This document shows positions 16,871 through 26,350 of a DNA stretch of 29,225 nucleotides, piece after piece. Source of the stretch: JANPEZ01 sp031423155 (lineage in GTDB: Bacteria; Actinomycetota; UBA4738; HRBIN12); NCBI GenBank assembly GCA_031423155.1, contig JANPEZ010000018.1, positions 1 to 29,225 on the forward strand, read 5' to 3'. The notes under the pieces were generated by a model that saw only the letters and a list, made by a program, of their open reading frames with translations, had not been told where the DNA came from and ran no database searches. Position 1 is the first letter of the stretch; the number at the start of each line of letters is the position of its first letter. The translations under genes and the position numbers were made by a program.

Positions 16871-18505
16871 GTGTCCAAGCGACTCAATCTCTTCGCCCTC
16901 GCCCTGGCTCTTACTGCCGCCGCATGCAACCAGGCGGCCCAGCCCGGAGCCATAGATCTCGGTCAAGGCCGGCGGTTCGTACCGATGGTCGCCGACTCGA
17001 TCGACGATGTCGGCCTGCAGGGTCAGGTCACGGTGGGCAAGGACGGGGTGCCGTATATGTCCTACTGGGGCTTCCCGGCGGTGCTCAAGGAGGGCGAGAT
17101 CCCGATAGGTCGCCCCATAGGAGCACCGTTCCTGACCACCAAGGTCGGCGATCCGGCTAGCGCCGTGATGGTCGCAAGTGTCTCGAACGGCATCTTCACG
17201 CGAGGGGCCGCCGCGATGCCCCAGGAAGCTCCCGGAGGCGTGATCGTTCCCTTCGGTCCGGCGACGGTCGACTCGCTCTCGGGAGCCAAGCCCGCCAACG
17301 TGAACGGAACCGATATCGCGGTAGCTGAAGACGGAAGCCTGCACGTGGCCTGGACCGGCCAGGACGGTCTCTGGTACGCGGGGGGTTCGGGCACTTTCGC
17401 CGCCTCGCATGTCCTGCCCCTCACCTCGGCTCTGTCCACCGCGGGCCCGATGGGGTGGCCTTCGGTGGCGGTCGATGATTCCGGCACGCCCTGGGTCGCC
17501 GTAACCACGACTTCGTTCGACGGACAACAGGTCCTGGTCGCCAGCCCGGACGGCGACGAGTGGAAGGTTATGACCGCATCACCACTCGAGATCTGCTCCG
17601 GGTGTGACCAGCCGGCCCGCACTCAGATCGTCGCGACGTCGGATGGGCCCGTCGTGCTGTATGTCGACACCGCCGCCGGCGCCGTCTCCGCGGCTCGATT
17701 CGACGGCAAGTCATGGACGACCGAGACGGTCGAAACGGGCGTAGCCGGGTCCGGTCTGTCTCTGGCGGTTGACGAAGGTGGCGGGCTGCATGCCGCCTAC
17801 TACAGCGGCAAGGGAGAGATCCACGTAGCGACCTCTTCCGCCGGCGGTGGCTGGACGATCTCCAAGCCCGAGAACACCGGCGACCCAGCGCCCGGCGCCT
17901 CAACCGGTATCGCGGTCGATGGATCCGGCAAGGTCTACGTCACCTGGCACGACTCCGCAACGAAGACCGTGGAGCTGGCAGCAGCCGATGGGAGCACCTT
18001 CACCGCCATCGATACCTTGAACACTGCCGGGGGAACCTATCCGGATGTTGCTGTCTCGCCCGACGGGGCGTCGGTCTTCCTCACCTGGTACGACCCGGCT
18101 CAGGGGAACCTGATGCTGGGCCTCTTCGGGGAGAGCGATGACATCGTGGTGGCCGAGCCCAGTCCCACCACCGAAGCGAGCGTGGCGCCCACCGGCGGTC
18201 CGGAGTGTCCCAAGGGCGGCATCATCATCACGGCCGCGTCGGGCGCAGCCTCGGCCGGATTCTCCGAGACGTCGGTTGAGGCACCGACGGACGAGCTGTT
18301 CACGCTCTGTTTCGACAACAAGGACTCCGGTGTACCGCACAACTTGGCGGTTCTGGACGCTGAAGGGGGAACCTCGATCTCGGCTAGCTCCGTCGCCCCA
18401 GGACCTGTCTTGCAGGTCCTCGAAGTGCCCGCTCAACCGGTCGGTGAGCTCTACTTCCAGTGCGACGTCCACCCGAACATGAACGGCAAGCTGATCGTCA
18501 AGTAA
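16871..18505 (+). CDS. Secreted lipoprotein: beta-propeller-like repeats fused to a C-terminal blue-copper domain
   Basis: A 544-residue exported lipoprotein. GTG 16871 gives MSKRLNLFALALALTAAAC, a short signal with lipidated Cys19; an earlier in-frame ATG (16841) would overlap the uvrA stop. Residues about 45-440 hold repeated units of the type IAVAEDGSLHVAWTG, VAVDDSGTPWVAVTT, LAVDEGGGLHAAYYSG, IAVDGSGKVYVTWHD, VAVSPDGASVFLTWYD, spaced like blades of a beta-propeller (sialidase/NHL-like). A Pro/Thr-rich linker follows, then a cupredoxin domain: AGFSETSVEAP, His490 in VPHNLAVL and Cys531-x2-His534-x2-Met537 in CDVHPNMNG, the four type-1 copper ligands. So a mono-copper electron-carrier or sensor tip on a propeller is likely. 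Its place between uvrA and uvrC is unexpected and need not be functional. Confidence 0.85.
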   Translation: MSKRLNLFALALALTAAACNQAAQPGAIDLGQGRRFVPMVADSIDDVGLQGQVTVGKDGVPYMSYWGFPAVLKEGEIPIGRPIGAPFLTTKVGDPASAVMVASVSNGIFTRGAAAMPQEAPGGVIVPFGPATVDSLSGAKPANVNGTDIAVAEDGSLHVAWTGQDGLWYAGGSGTFAASHVLPLTSALSTAGPMGWPSVAVDDSGTPWVAVTTTSFDGQQVLVASPDGDEWKVMTASPLEICSGCDQPARTQIVATSDGPVVLYVDTAAGAVSAARFDGKSWTTETVETGVAGSGLSLAVDEGGGLHAAYYSGKGEIHVATSSAGGGWTISKPENTGDPAPGASTGIAVDGSGKVYVTWHDSATKTVELAAADGSTFTAIDTLNTAGGTYPDVAVSPDGASVFLTWYDPAQGNLMLGLFGESDDIVVAEPSPTTEASVAPTGGPECPKGGIIITAASGAASAGFSETSVEAPTDELFTLCFDNKDSGVPHNLAVLDAEGGTSISASSVAPGPVLQVLEVPAQPVGELYFQCDVHPNMNGKLIVK

Positions 18506-18506
18506 A

Positions 18507-18544
18507 GCGTCGCCCTCCTGGCGGGTTCCTCGGGACCCTGACGC
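18507..18544 (+). terminator. Nested inverted repeats after the lipoprotein gene
   Basis: GCGTC (18507-18511) can pair with GACGC (18540-18544), enclosing a second hairpin GGGTTC (18523-18528)/GGACCC (18533-18538) around the loop CTCG. No T tract follows, and the structure abuts the uvrC -10 box directly. It may end the lipoprotein transcript, or only be base composition. Confidence 0.35.
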
Positions 18545-18550
18545 TAGGAT
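18545..18550 (+). promoter_or_regulatory. -10 box of uvrC (leaderless)
   Basis: TAGGAT ends exactly 6 nt before GTG 18557, so the uvrC mRNA should begin at its start codon. Unlike uvrA and uvrB, no TGTCGG core lies at the damage-motif distance upstream, and no clear -35 is visible. Confidence 0.6.
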
Positions 18551-18556
18551 GGACGG

Positions 18557-20434
18557 GTGAGCCTGCCCCGACCGGAGCCCTCCTCCGTTCCCGACTTGCC
18601 CGGCGCCTACCTATACCGCGACGCGGACGGGCGCGTTGTCTACGTCGGCAAAGCGAGATCCCTGCGCAAGCGCGTCGCCTCTTACTTCGGCAAGCCGCAG
18701 CATCCACGGACGGCGATGATGCTGGAGGCCGCGGTTTCGATCGAGTGGATGGTCGCCTCGACCGAGGTCGATGCCCTGATGCTCGAGTACAACCTGATCC
18801 AGACCCACCGCCCGCGGTTCAACATCCGCTACCGCGACGACAAGTCCTATCCCTACCTGGCTTTGACGGTCGGGGAGACTTGGCCGCGGGCGCAGGTCTT
18901 GCGTGGGGCGAAGCGCAAGAACGTGAAGTACTTCGGTCCCTACGGTCATGCGTGGGCGATCCGCGACACCTTAGATGCGCTGACTCGGGTCTTCCCGGTG
19001 AGAACTTGCTCGAACAGCTTCTTCGATCAGCGCGCGCGGGCGGGCAGGCCCTGTCTGTATTTCGACATCGGCCGGTGTTCGGGCCCGTGCGTCCCATCCG
19101 TCACCGGCGTCACCGAGGAGGCCTACAGGGCGGATGTCGACGCGATGGCCGACTTCCTCGGCGGCAACGAGCGCCCCGTGCTGCAGCGACTCGACGCCCA
19201 GATGAGCGAAGCGTCGGAACGGCGCGAATACGAGCAGGCGGCCAAACTGCGCGATCAGCTCGCCGCGGCCCGGCGAGCCCTGGAGACACAGGAGATGGTC
19301 CTTGAAAGGCCCGAAGACCTCGACGTGATCGGCCTGGCCGAGGACGACTTGGAAGCCGCGTTCCAGGTGTTCTTCGTGCGGAAGGGCCGAGTCATGGGCC
19401 GCAAGGGCTGGGTCGTCGACCGAGTCGAGGAATTGAGCGAAGCCGAGCTGGTCGCCTCGTTTGTCCGCCAGCTCTACATGGAACGGGATGATGTTCCCGC
19501 CCGCGTGCTCCTGCCGGCCCAACCGGCCGATCATGATGTCCTGGAGACCTGGCTGACCGCCCGACGAGGGATGCGGGTATCGGTGAGTGTTGCCGAGCGC
19601 GGGCCGAAGCGGCGCCTCCAAGAGGTCGTCACCAGCAATGCCACCGAGGCCTTCCACCGGCACAAGCTGAGGCGAGCCTCCGATTTCGGCGCGCGTTCCC
19701 GGGCGTTGTCTGAGCTTGCTATCCAACTAGGGCTGGAACAGGCGCCCCTGAGGATCGAGTGCTACGACGTCTCCAACCTGGGCTCAACCGACAAGGTCGG
19801 GTCGATGGTCGTGTTCGAGGATGGCTTGCCCAAACGTTCGGACTACCGCAGGTTCGAGATAAGGGGAGTGCAGGGCCAGGATGACTTCGCGAGCATGGAG
19901 GAGATGTTGCGCCGCAGGTTCTCGCGGCTCTTGGATGAGCGCGTCGATCCGGCCGGAACCCGCCGCAGGTTCTCGTATCCGCCGGCGCTCGTCGTGGTAG
20001 ACGGCGGGCGCGGCCAGCTCTCGGTCGCGACTCATGTCCTGGCGGGGCTGGGACTTAAGATCCCAGCGATCGGATTGGCCAAGCGCCTCGAAGAGGTGTA
20101 TTTCCCCGACTCGCCCGAGCCACTGACGATCCAGCGGGGTTCTGAGGCTCTCTTCGTCCTGCAGCACCTCCGCGATGAAGCCCACCGGTTCGCCGTCAAC
20201 TACCATCGTGCGAAGCGCGCGAAGCGGGCGCTGGCCTCCCCCCTCGACGAGATCGCGGGTGTCGGTCCGGCGCGGAAGAAGGCACTGCTGAAGAAGTTCG
20301 GCTCACTCGCCCGCATCCGCGAGGCATCTGTAGACGAACTCGTGACAACGTCCGGCGTCGGACCCGAAATGGCCAGGGCGATCCATGAAGGGCTCCACGG
20401 ACCCACGGAGCAACCTCGGAGGGAGAGCGCCTGA
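18557..20434 (+). CDS. uvrC: Excinuclease ABC subunit C
   Basis: UvrC makes both incisions around a lesion held by UvrB. The 625-residue protein has, in order, the GIY-YIG nuclease domain (GAYLYRDADGRVVYVGKA, about 15-95) for the 3' cut; a Cys cluster (RTCSNSFF..RPCLYFDIGRCSGPC) likely binding a metal (Fe-S or zinc); a UVR domain (SERREYEQAAKLRDQL) for UvrB; the RNase H-like endonuclease for the 5' cut (RIECYDVSNLGS, VVVDGGRGQL); and tandem helix-hairpin-helix motifs (IAGVGPARKKALLKKFG, TSGVGPEMARAIHEGL). All catalytic motifs look intact and length is normal. GTG 18557 follows the -10 by 6 nt. The stop overlaps the rapZ ATG by one base. Confidence 0.98.
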   Translation: MSLPRPEPSSVPDLPGAYLYRDADGRVVYVGKARSLRKRVASYFGKPQHPRTAMMLEAAVSIEWMVASTEVDALMLEYNLIQTHRPRFNIRYRDDKSYPYLALTVGETWPRAQVLRGAKRKNVKYFGPYGHAWAIRDTLDALTRVFPVRTCSNSFFDQRARAGRPCLYFDIGRCSGPCVPSVTGVTEEAYRADVDAMADFLGGNERPVLQRLDAQMSEASERREYEQAAKLRDQLAAARRALETQEMVLERPEDLDVIGLAEDDLEAAFQVFFVRKGRVMGRKGWVVDRVEELSEAELVASFVRQLYMERDDVPARVLLPAQPADHDVLETWLTARRGMRVSVSVAERGPKRRLQEVVTSNATEAFHRHKLRRASDFGARSRALSELAIQLGLEQAPLRIECYDVSNLGSTDKVGSMVVFEDGLPKRSDYRRFEIRGVQGQDDFASMEEMLRRRFSRLLDERVDPAGTRRRFSYPPALVVVDGGRGQLSVATHVLAGLGLKIPAIGLAKRLEEVYFPDSPEPLTIQRGSEALFVLQHLRDEAHRFAVNYHRAKRAKRALASPLDEIAGVGPARKKALLKKFGSLARIREASVDELVTTSGVGPEMARAIHEGLHGPTEQPRRESA

Positions 20435-21342
20435 TGGCAGAGAGGGTCCACGCCGAGCCCGAACCCACCGTCGCGGGGACCGCGCCGGGATTCACGATCA
20501 TCACGGGGCTCTCGGGCGCCGGGCGTTCGGAGACAGCGCGTTCCCTGGAGGACCTCGGGTACTTCGTGGTCGACAATCTGCCTCCAGCCCTTCTGGCGAA
20601 GATGGCCGAGCTCGCAAGCAGGCCGGGTGGGCCGGCGCGAGTAGCGATAGTGGTCGACGCCAGGGGAGGGGTCTTCTTCGGGGAACTGTCCAAGGCGCTG
20701 GACGAGTTGAAGGAACTCGCGATCGCGTATCGGATCGTCTATCTGGATGCATCTGATGACGATCTCGTGAACCGCTACGAGGCGACGCGCCGACGTCACC
20801 CTCTCGCGCCGGCGGACCGAGTGGTCGAAGGGATCCGCAAGGAGCGCCTGATGATGGAGAGCCTGAGAGGTGAGGCGGATCTGATCATCGACACTTCCGA
20901 TCTCACTCCCCACGACCTGCGGGACCGGATCCGCGATGCGTTCTCAGACTCCTCTCCTGGTCTGGATCTGCTCCGGGTGGCTCTCATCTCCTTCGGCTTC
21001 AAGTACGGGACCCCCAGGGATGCCGATCTCGTACTCGATGTCAGGTTCCTGCCCAACCCCTACTGGGAGAGCGAACTGAAGCCCCTGTCAGGCATCGACG
21101 AGGCCGTCAGGGGTTACGTGACCGGGCAAGAGTTGTACCGTGGGTTCATGCAGCGGCTGGAGTCGCTACTGGACCTGGTAGTCCCGGGCTACGTGGCCGA
21201 GGGCAAGTCCTATCTGACCATCGGTGTCGGATGCACGGGGGGCCGTCACAGGTCGGTCGTGGTGGTCGAGGAGCTCTCCGGCTACTTCCGGGACCATGGT
21301 TTGCCGGTCTCGATCGATCACAGGGACATGGAGCGCGTCTGA
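20434..21342 (+). CDS. rapZ: RNase adapter/nucleotide-binding protein RapZ
   Basis: RapZ (YvcJ) is a GTP/ATP-binding protein; in E. coli it guides RNase E to the small RNA GlmZ, and in actinobacteria its role is less clear. The 302-residue protein has a P-loop GLSGAGRSE at about residues 25-33, in which Arg replaces the usual Lys, the form common in actinobacterial RapZ. LGYFVVDNLPPALL, DASDDDLVNRYEATRRRHPL and the C-terminal SFGFKYGTPRDADLVLDVRFLPNP and IGVGCTGGRHRSV blocks are all family hallmarks. ATG 20434 follows GGAGGGAG (20418-20425). It continues the usual actinobacterial order uvrC-rapZ, but yvcK and whiA do not follow. Confidence 0.96.
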   Translation: MAERVHAEPEPTVAGTAPGFTIITGLSGAGRSETARSLEDLGYFVVDNLPPALLAKMAELASRPGGPARVAIVVDARGGVFFGELSKALDELKELAIAYRIVYLDASDDDLVNRYEATRRRHPLAPADRVVEGIRKERLMMESLRGEADLIIDTSDLTPHDLRDRIRDAFSDSSPGLDLLRVALISFGFKYGTPRDADLVLDVRFLPNPYWESELKPLSGIDEAVRGYVTGQELYRGFMQRLESLLDLVVPGYVAEGKSYLTIGVGCTGGRHRSVVVVEELSGYFRDHGLPVSIDHRDMERV

Positions 21343-21971
21343 TGTCGTACAAGCCACCCAGTCGCCGCCAGATGCGTAGGGCGATGAAGCAGCAGGCGAG
21401 AGGCTCGCGAAGGACGGTTCGCAGCTCGAGCCCCCGGCCGAAGAAGCCCGGCCTGTTCGAGCGGACGCGCGGCCGCCGCCAGCTGCGCCATGAGATAAGG
21501 AGTCAGCGGCATCAGATAAGCAGGACTTCGCGAGGCGAAGCGAGGCGAGGACGTCGGAGCATCCGGCGCCAAACCCGGAGGGTTCGAAGCCTTTCTAGCG
21601 CCAGGCTCGGGCGCCGCGACCAAGCTCTCGGGGCTCTCGCCGGCGTCATGGTGATCTCAGGCGCCGTAGCGATCTTCTTCCTCGGGGGCAGGACGACTCC
21701 CCGCAGCGACACAGCCCTTTCACCGATCGTCGCGCCAAGCGTCACCTCGACTCCTGCTCCGACCCTGACCCCGTCGCCCGAACCGACGAAGAAGCCCGAT
21801 CCACCGAGTAAGCCCAGTCCGAAACCGACCGGTGGTGGGACGGGTGGAACCGCGCCGGGAGGAACCACGGGCGGAGGAACTCCTCCGACGAGCGGGGATG
21901 GAAGCGGAGCCCCCAAGCCGGACCCCAAGCCCGAGCCCTCCGAGACGGGCAAACCCGGACCCCCTAAGTAG
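21342..21971 (+). CDS. Arg-rich single-pass membrane protein with Pro/Gly/Thr-rich tail, function unknown
   Basis: A 209-residue protein I do not recognise. Residues 1-94 contain 30 Arg and 4 Lys against 4 acidic residues, with no hydrophobic core, so the part is likely disordered and nucleic-acid- or phospholipid-binding. Residues 95-116 (ALGALAGVMVISGAVAIFFLGG) form one membrane helix. The rest (about 117-209) is low complexity, rich in Pro, Thr, Ser, Gly and Lys, with repeats such as PDPKPEP and TGGGTGGT. By the positive-inside rule the Arg part is cytosolic. ATG 21342 overlaps the rapZ stop by one base, so it is coupled to uvrC-rapZ. It occupies the site where yvcK and whiA are normally found. 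The composition argues against a simple shadow frame, since it starts in coupling position. Confidence 0.75.
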   Translation: MSYKPPSRRQMRRAMKQQARGSRRTVRSSSPRPKKPGLFERTRGRRQLRHEIRSQRHQISRTSRGEARRGRRSIRRQTRRVRSLSSARLGRRDQALGALAGVMVISGAVAIFFLGGRTTPRSDTALSPIVAPSVTSTPAPTLTPSPEPTKKPDPPSKPSPKPTGGGTGGTAPGGTTGGGTPPTSGDGSGAPKPDPKPEPSETGKPGPPK

Positions 21972-21998
21972 GATCGGGACGCCCAGTGTCGGCCTCGA

Positions 21999-22031
21999 TA
22001 GGATGGGTGCCGCTCACCCCCTTCGAGGAGG
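21999..22031 (+). promoter_or_regulatory. gap promoter (-10) and strong ribosome binding site
   Basis: TAGGAT (21999-22004) is the likely -10; another TAGGAT begins at 21969, at the end of the previous gene. A leader of about 30 nt then holds GAGGAGG (22025-22031), 9 nt before ATG 22041. This is the strongest Shine-Dalgarno in the window, fitting high expression of the glycolytic operon. A TGTCGG core at 21987 is only 6 nt from the -10 and so does not have the damage-motif spacing. Confidence 0.55.
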
Positions 22032-22040
22032 AAACAATCC

Positions 22041-23044
<1,004 letters not shown>

Positions 23045-23048
<4 letters not shown>

Positions 23049-24250
23049 CCCTTCGCACGCTGGACGACCTCGGTGACGTAGCCGGCCTACGGGTCTTCGT
23101 CCGGGCGGACTTCAACGTCCCCCTGGGGTCTGCCGGGATCGCCGACGACTCCCGGATCCGCGCGACGCTGCCGACGCTGCTCGAACTCCTGGATCGTGGA
23201 GCCTCGATCGTCGCGGCTTCACATCTGGGGCGCCCGGACGGCCGAAGGGTCGATGAGCTCAGGCTCGCTCCGGTTGCCGAGGTTCTGGGCGAACTGCTGG
23301 GCCGCGAAGTGATGGCCCTGGACGATGTAACCGGGGAAGGGGTCGAGGCCGTATGCGATCACCTGGCCCCCGGAGAGGTGGCCCTGCTCGAGAACCTGCG
23401 GTTCGATCCGGGGGAGGAGGCCGACGATCCTCGGTTCGCCGGACGCCTCGCCGAACTGGCGGATGCCTACGTCAACGATGCTTTCGGAGCCGCGCACAGG
23501 GCGCATGCATCCGTGTCCGCCCTGCCGGACCTATTCCTGGCATCCGGCAGGCCGGCCGTCGCGGGCCGGCTCCTTCAGCGGGAGGTAGATGTCCTGGGGC
23601 GTCTGTTGCGAGACCCCGCTAGGCCCTACGTCGCGATACTGGGAGGGGCGAAGGTCTCCGACAAACTCGGCACGGTCGATGCGCTGCTGGAGAAGGTTGA
23701 CGCGTTGCTCGTCGGAGGGGCGATGGCTTTCACTCTCATCGCCGCACAGGGAGGGCAGATCGGCGAGAGTCTCTGCGAGCCAGACCTCTTCGAGCAGGTG
23801 AAGGCAACTCTAGCCAAGGCGGCCGCGAAAGGAGTGCGGATCCACCTGCCTGAGGACGTGGTCGCCGCGGCCGGCGTCTCGGCCGAGGGACCGATCCAGA
23901 CCGTCCCGGCGGCGGAGGTGCCGGAAGGCATGATGGGCCTGGACATCGGCCCCGCCACCGTAGCGTCCTTCGCTAAGGTCATAGCGACCGCCCATACGAT
24001 CTTCTGGAACGGGCCGATGGGCGTGTTCGAGCTGGCACCTTTCGCCGGCGGCACGAACGCCATCGCCCGGGCCGTTGCCGAGTCGGAGGCGTTCTCGGTC
24101 GCCGGAGGGGGCGACAGTCTCCTTGCCGTCCGAAACAGCGGCATTGAGGCCGATCTCGATCATCTGTCGACCGGCGGTGGGGCGTCTCTCGAATTCCTCG
24201 AGGGCAAGGCCTTGCCCGGCATATCGATCCTGGAGGGAACACGACCGTGA
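23045..24250 (+). CDS. pgk: Phosphoglycerate kinase
   Basis: Transfers phosphate from 1,3-bisphosphoglycerate to ADP. The start is GTG 23045, overlapping the gap stop, giving MTLRTLDDL and 401 residues; an earlier in-frame start inside gap is rejected. Motifs include VFVRADFNVPL, SHLGRPDG, LLENLRFDPGEEADD, AYVNDAFGAAHRAHAS, ILGGAKVSDKLG, the FWNGPMGVFE nucleotide loop and VAGGGDSLLAV near the end. In that last motif Leu-Leu replaces the common Ala/Thr-Ala. Length is standard. It overlaps tpiA by 4 nt (GTGA). Confidence 0.97.
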
Positions 24251-25017
24251 GCGACAGGCGCCCGATCATCGCCGCCAATTGGAAGATGCACAAGACCCAC
24301 CTGGAGGCTATCCAGGCCGTGCAGAAGCTCTCGTACCTCGTGACGAAAGAAGACGCCGAGCGGACCGAGATCGTCATCTGCCCGCCGTTCACCGCGATGC
24401 GTGCCGTTCAGACACTGATCGACGCGGACAGACTCGACTTCGGTCTTGGTGCTCAGAACGTGTACCCGGATGAGAAGGGCGCCTTCACGGGCGAGATCTC
24501 TCCGCCGATGCTCGCTGCGCTGAAGTGCAGTTACGTCATAGTCGGACACTCCGAGCGCCGCCAACTGCTGGGCGAGGACGACGCCTTCGTGAATAGGAAG
24601 GTACGGGCAGTCTTCGCGGCGGGCATGACTCCGATCCTGTGCGTCGGAGAGACGGCAGAAGAGCGCGACGCGGATGGAACCGAGTCGAAGGTCAGCCAGC
24701 AGATCGCCCGCGGCATGGACAACGTCGCTCCCGAGGATGCCGCCTCCATAGTGATCGCGTACGAACCGATATGGGCCATCGGTACCGGCCGGAACGCCGA
24801 GCCCGCCGACGCGGGCAGGGTGATCGAGGTCATCAGAGCCACGCTCGCCGAGCGCTACTCCGCCACGGTCGCCCGGGCCGTGAGGGTCCAGTACGGCGGA
24901 AGCGTCAAGCCCGGCAACATCCGGGACTTCATGGCGCACCCCGAGATAGACGGTGCTCTGGTCGGGGGAGCCAGCTTGGATCCGGAGGACTTCGCGCTCA
25001 TCATCAAGTACCGCTGA
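24247..25017 (+). CDS. tpiA: Triosephosphate isomerase
   Basis: Interconverts dihydroxyacetone phosphate and glyceraldehyde-3-phosphate. The 256-residue protein has NWKMHK with Asn11 and Lys13, the catalytic His101 in VGHSERR, catalytic Glu173 in AYEPIWAIGTG (followed by the flexible loop 6 region) and the phosphate-binding YGGSVKPGN. Length is standard. GTG 24247 overlaps the pgk stop by 4 nt and gives a canonical N-terminus (RRPIIAANWKM). secG, the usual next gene in many actinobacteria, is not here; apgM follows after 12 nt. Confidence 0.98.
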   Translation: MSDRRPIIAANWKMHKTHLEAIQAVQKLSYLVTKEDAERTEIVICPPFTAMRAVQTLIDADRLDFGLGAQNVYPDEKGAFTGEISPPMLAALKCSYVIVGHSERRQLLGEDDAFVNRKVRAVFAAGMTPILCVGETAEERDADGTESKVSQQIARGMDNVAPEDAASIVIAYEPIWAIGTGRNAEPADAGRVIEVIRATLAERYSATVARAVRVQYGGSVKPGNIRDFMAHPEIDGALVGGASLDPEDFALIIKYR

Positions 25018-25029
25018 GGAAGGATCAGG

Positions 25030-26313
25030 TTGGACAAGCTCCTCTACGTTTGCCTGGATGGACTCGGTGATGATCCCATCCCCGAACTCGGCGGCTCGAC
25101 GCCACTCGAGGCAGCGGAGACTCCTGCGCTGGACCGGCTGGCCCAGCTGGGCCGAACCGGAGTCGTCACCACAGTCGGCGAGGGGATAGCTCCCGAGTCC
25201 GATATCGCCGTCTTCGCCATCCTCGGCTACGACCCCCGGGAGGAGCACCCGGGCAGGGGCGTCGTCGAGGCCGTGGGCTCGGACATGGAGTTCCGTGACG
25301 GGGACCTGGCTTACAGGATCAATTTCGCTACTGCGGACTGGCCTAGGATCGTCGATCGTCGCGTGGGCAGAGACCTCTCTTCGGATGAGTCGACCGCTCT
25401 GGCGCTCGAAGTCAACCGCAAGCTCAAGCTCTCGGGAGCGACCTTCGATCTGAAATCCACGGTGGAACATCGAGGAGTACTCGTCATCCGCGCGGACGCA
25501 GGTCGCCTGAGCGCCGGAGTCACTAACACCGATCCCGCCTATCGCAAGGATGGATCCCTGGGCGTCGCCCTGGAAACGTTCGACCACGAGGTCGTGCGAT
25601 GCCAACCCGTCGATGACACCGACGAGGCCCATCATTCCGCCGCCCTCACGAATGCCTTCGTAGAGGGCGCGGCGAAGATACTGGATGCTTCCGACGTCAA
25701 TCAGGAACGGCGCCGGGAGGGCAAGCTGGCGGGCAACCTGATCCTCACCCGCGACGCAGGCGACCACCTGCCGAAGCTGCAGAGCATCCGCGAGCGCTTC
25801 GGGCCTGCCTGGGGGTGTTTCGTCGAGATGCCGGTCGAACGAGGCATCGCGAAGATGCTTGGGATGCTTCCCGTCGACGCTCCGAGACTGAGGATCGACG
25901 CTCCGACCGACGTGGCGATCGAGCAGTACGCGGGGTGGGCGCGCCTCGCCTCAGAGGCCCTAGCCGGTTTCGACGCTCTCTACGTACACATAAAGGGACC
26001 CGATGTCCCGGCTCATGATGGGCGAGCCCTGGACAAGCGCGATGTGATCTCGGCGATCGACGCCGGGTTCTTCTCTGAAGTGATGCGGGTGCTGGACCCA
26101 TCCAGAACCATCGTGGCGGTGACGGCGGACCACTCGACCTCGTGTCTGCGCAAGGCCCATACCGCCGAACCCGTCCCCCTTCTGGTCAGTGGAGGCTCCA
26201 CGCGTCCCGACGGTTCGCAAGCCTTCGGGGAGAGGGCCTGTGCGTCGGGGTCGCTCGGAAGCCTTAGGGGTGTAGGGATACTCCCGAGGTTGGTCCGCCT
26301 CCTGCAGGGATGA
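25030..26313 (+). CDS. apgM: 2,3-bisphosphoglycerate-independent phosphoglycerate mutase, archaeal type
   Basis: Converts 3-phosphoglycerate to 2-phosphoglycerate. The 427-residue protein belongs to the alkaline-phosphatase superfamily aPGAM branch, not the dPGM (gpmA) or bacterial iPGM (gpmI) types. Seen are YVCLDGLGDDP (metal Asp), GIAPESDIAVFAILGYDP (phospho-Ser loop), FATADWPRIVDRR, IKGPDVPAHDG, and VAVTADHSTSCLRKAH (metal His/Asp). The start is TTG 25030, preceded by GAGGAAGGA (25016-25024). It is 12 nt downstream of tpiA, so four successive glycolytic steps share one operon. Family assignment is strong; TTG is the best-supported start since the next candidates lie inside the conserved first strand. 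Confidence 0.95.
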   Translation: MDKLLYVCLDGLGDDPIPELGGSTPLEAAETPALDRLAQLGRTGVVTTVGEGIAPESDIAVFAILGYDPREEHPGRGVVEAVGSDMEFRDGDLAYRINFATADWPRIVDRRVGRDLSSDESTALALEVNRKLKLSGATFDLKSTVEHRGVLVIRADAGRLSAGVTNTDPAYRKDGSLGVALETFDHEVVRCQPVDDTDEAHHSAALTNAFVEGAAKILDASDVNQERRREGKLAGNLILTRDAGDHLPKLQSIRERFGPAWGCFVEMPVERGIAKMLGMLPVDAPRLRIDAPTDVAIEQYAGWARLASEALAGFDALYVHIKGPDVPAHDGRALDKRDVISAIDAGFFSEVMRVLDPSRTIVAVTADHSTSCLRKAHTAEPVPLLVSGGSTRPDGSQAFGERACASGSLGSLRGVGILPRLVRLLQG

Positions 26314-26350
26314 CCCTTCGAGCACGCATCCAGGGTGCCCCTGGTCGTCG

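Noticed and set aside
21981..22004. PafBC-type motif upstream of gap (TGTCGG near 21987)
   Set aside because: The core is 6 nt from the -10 rather than the 11 nt implied by the consensus, and gap is a leadered housekeeping gene.
24160..25767. Minus-strand open frame of 535 codons across pgk-tpiA-apgM
   Set aside because: Lies opposite conserved glycolytic genes and has no recognisable motif, promoter or ribosome binding site.
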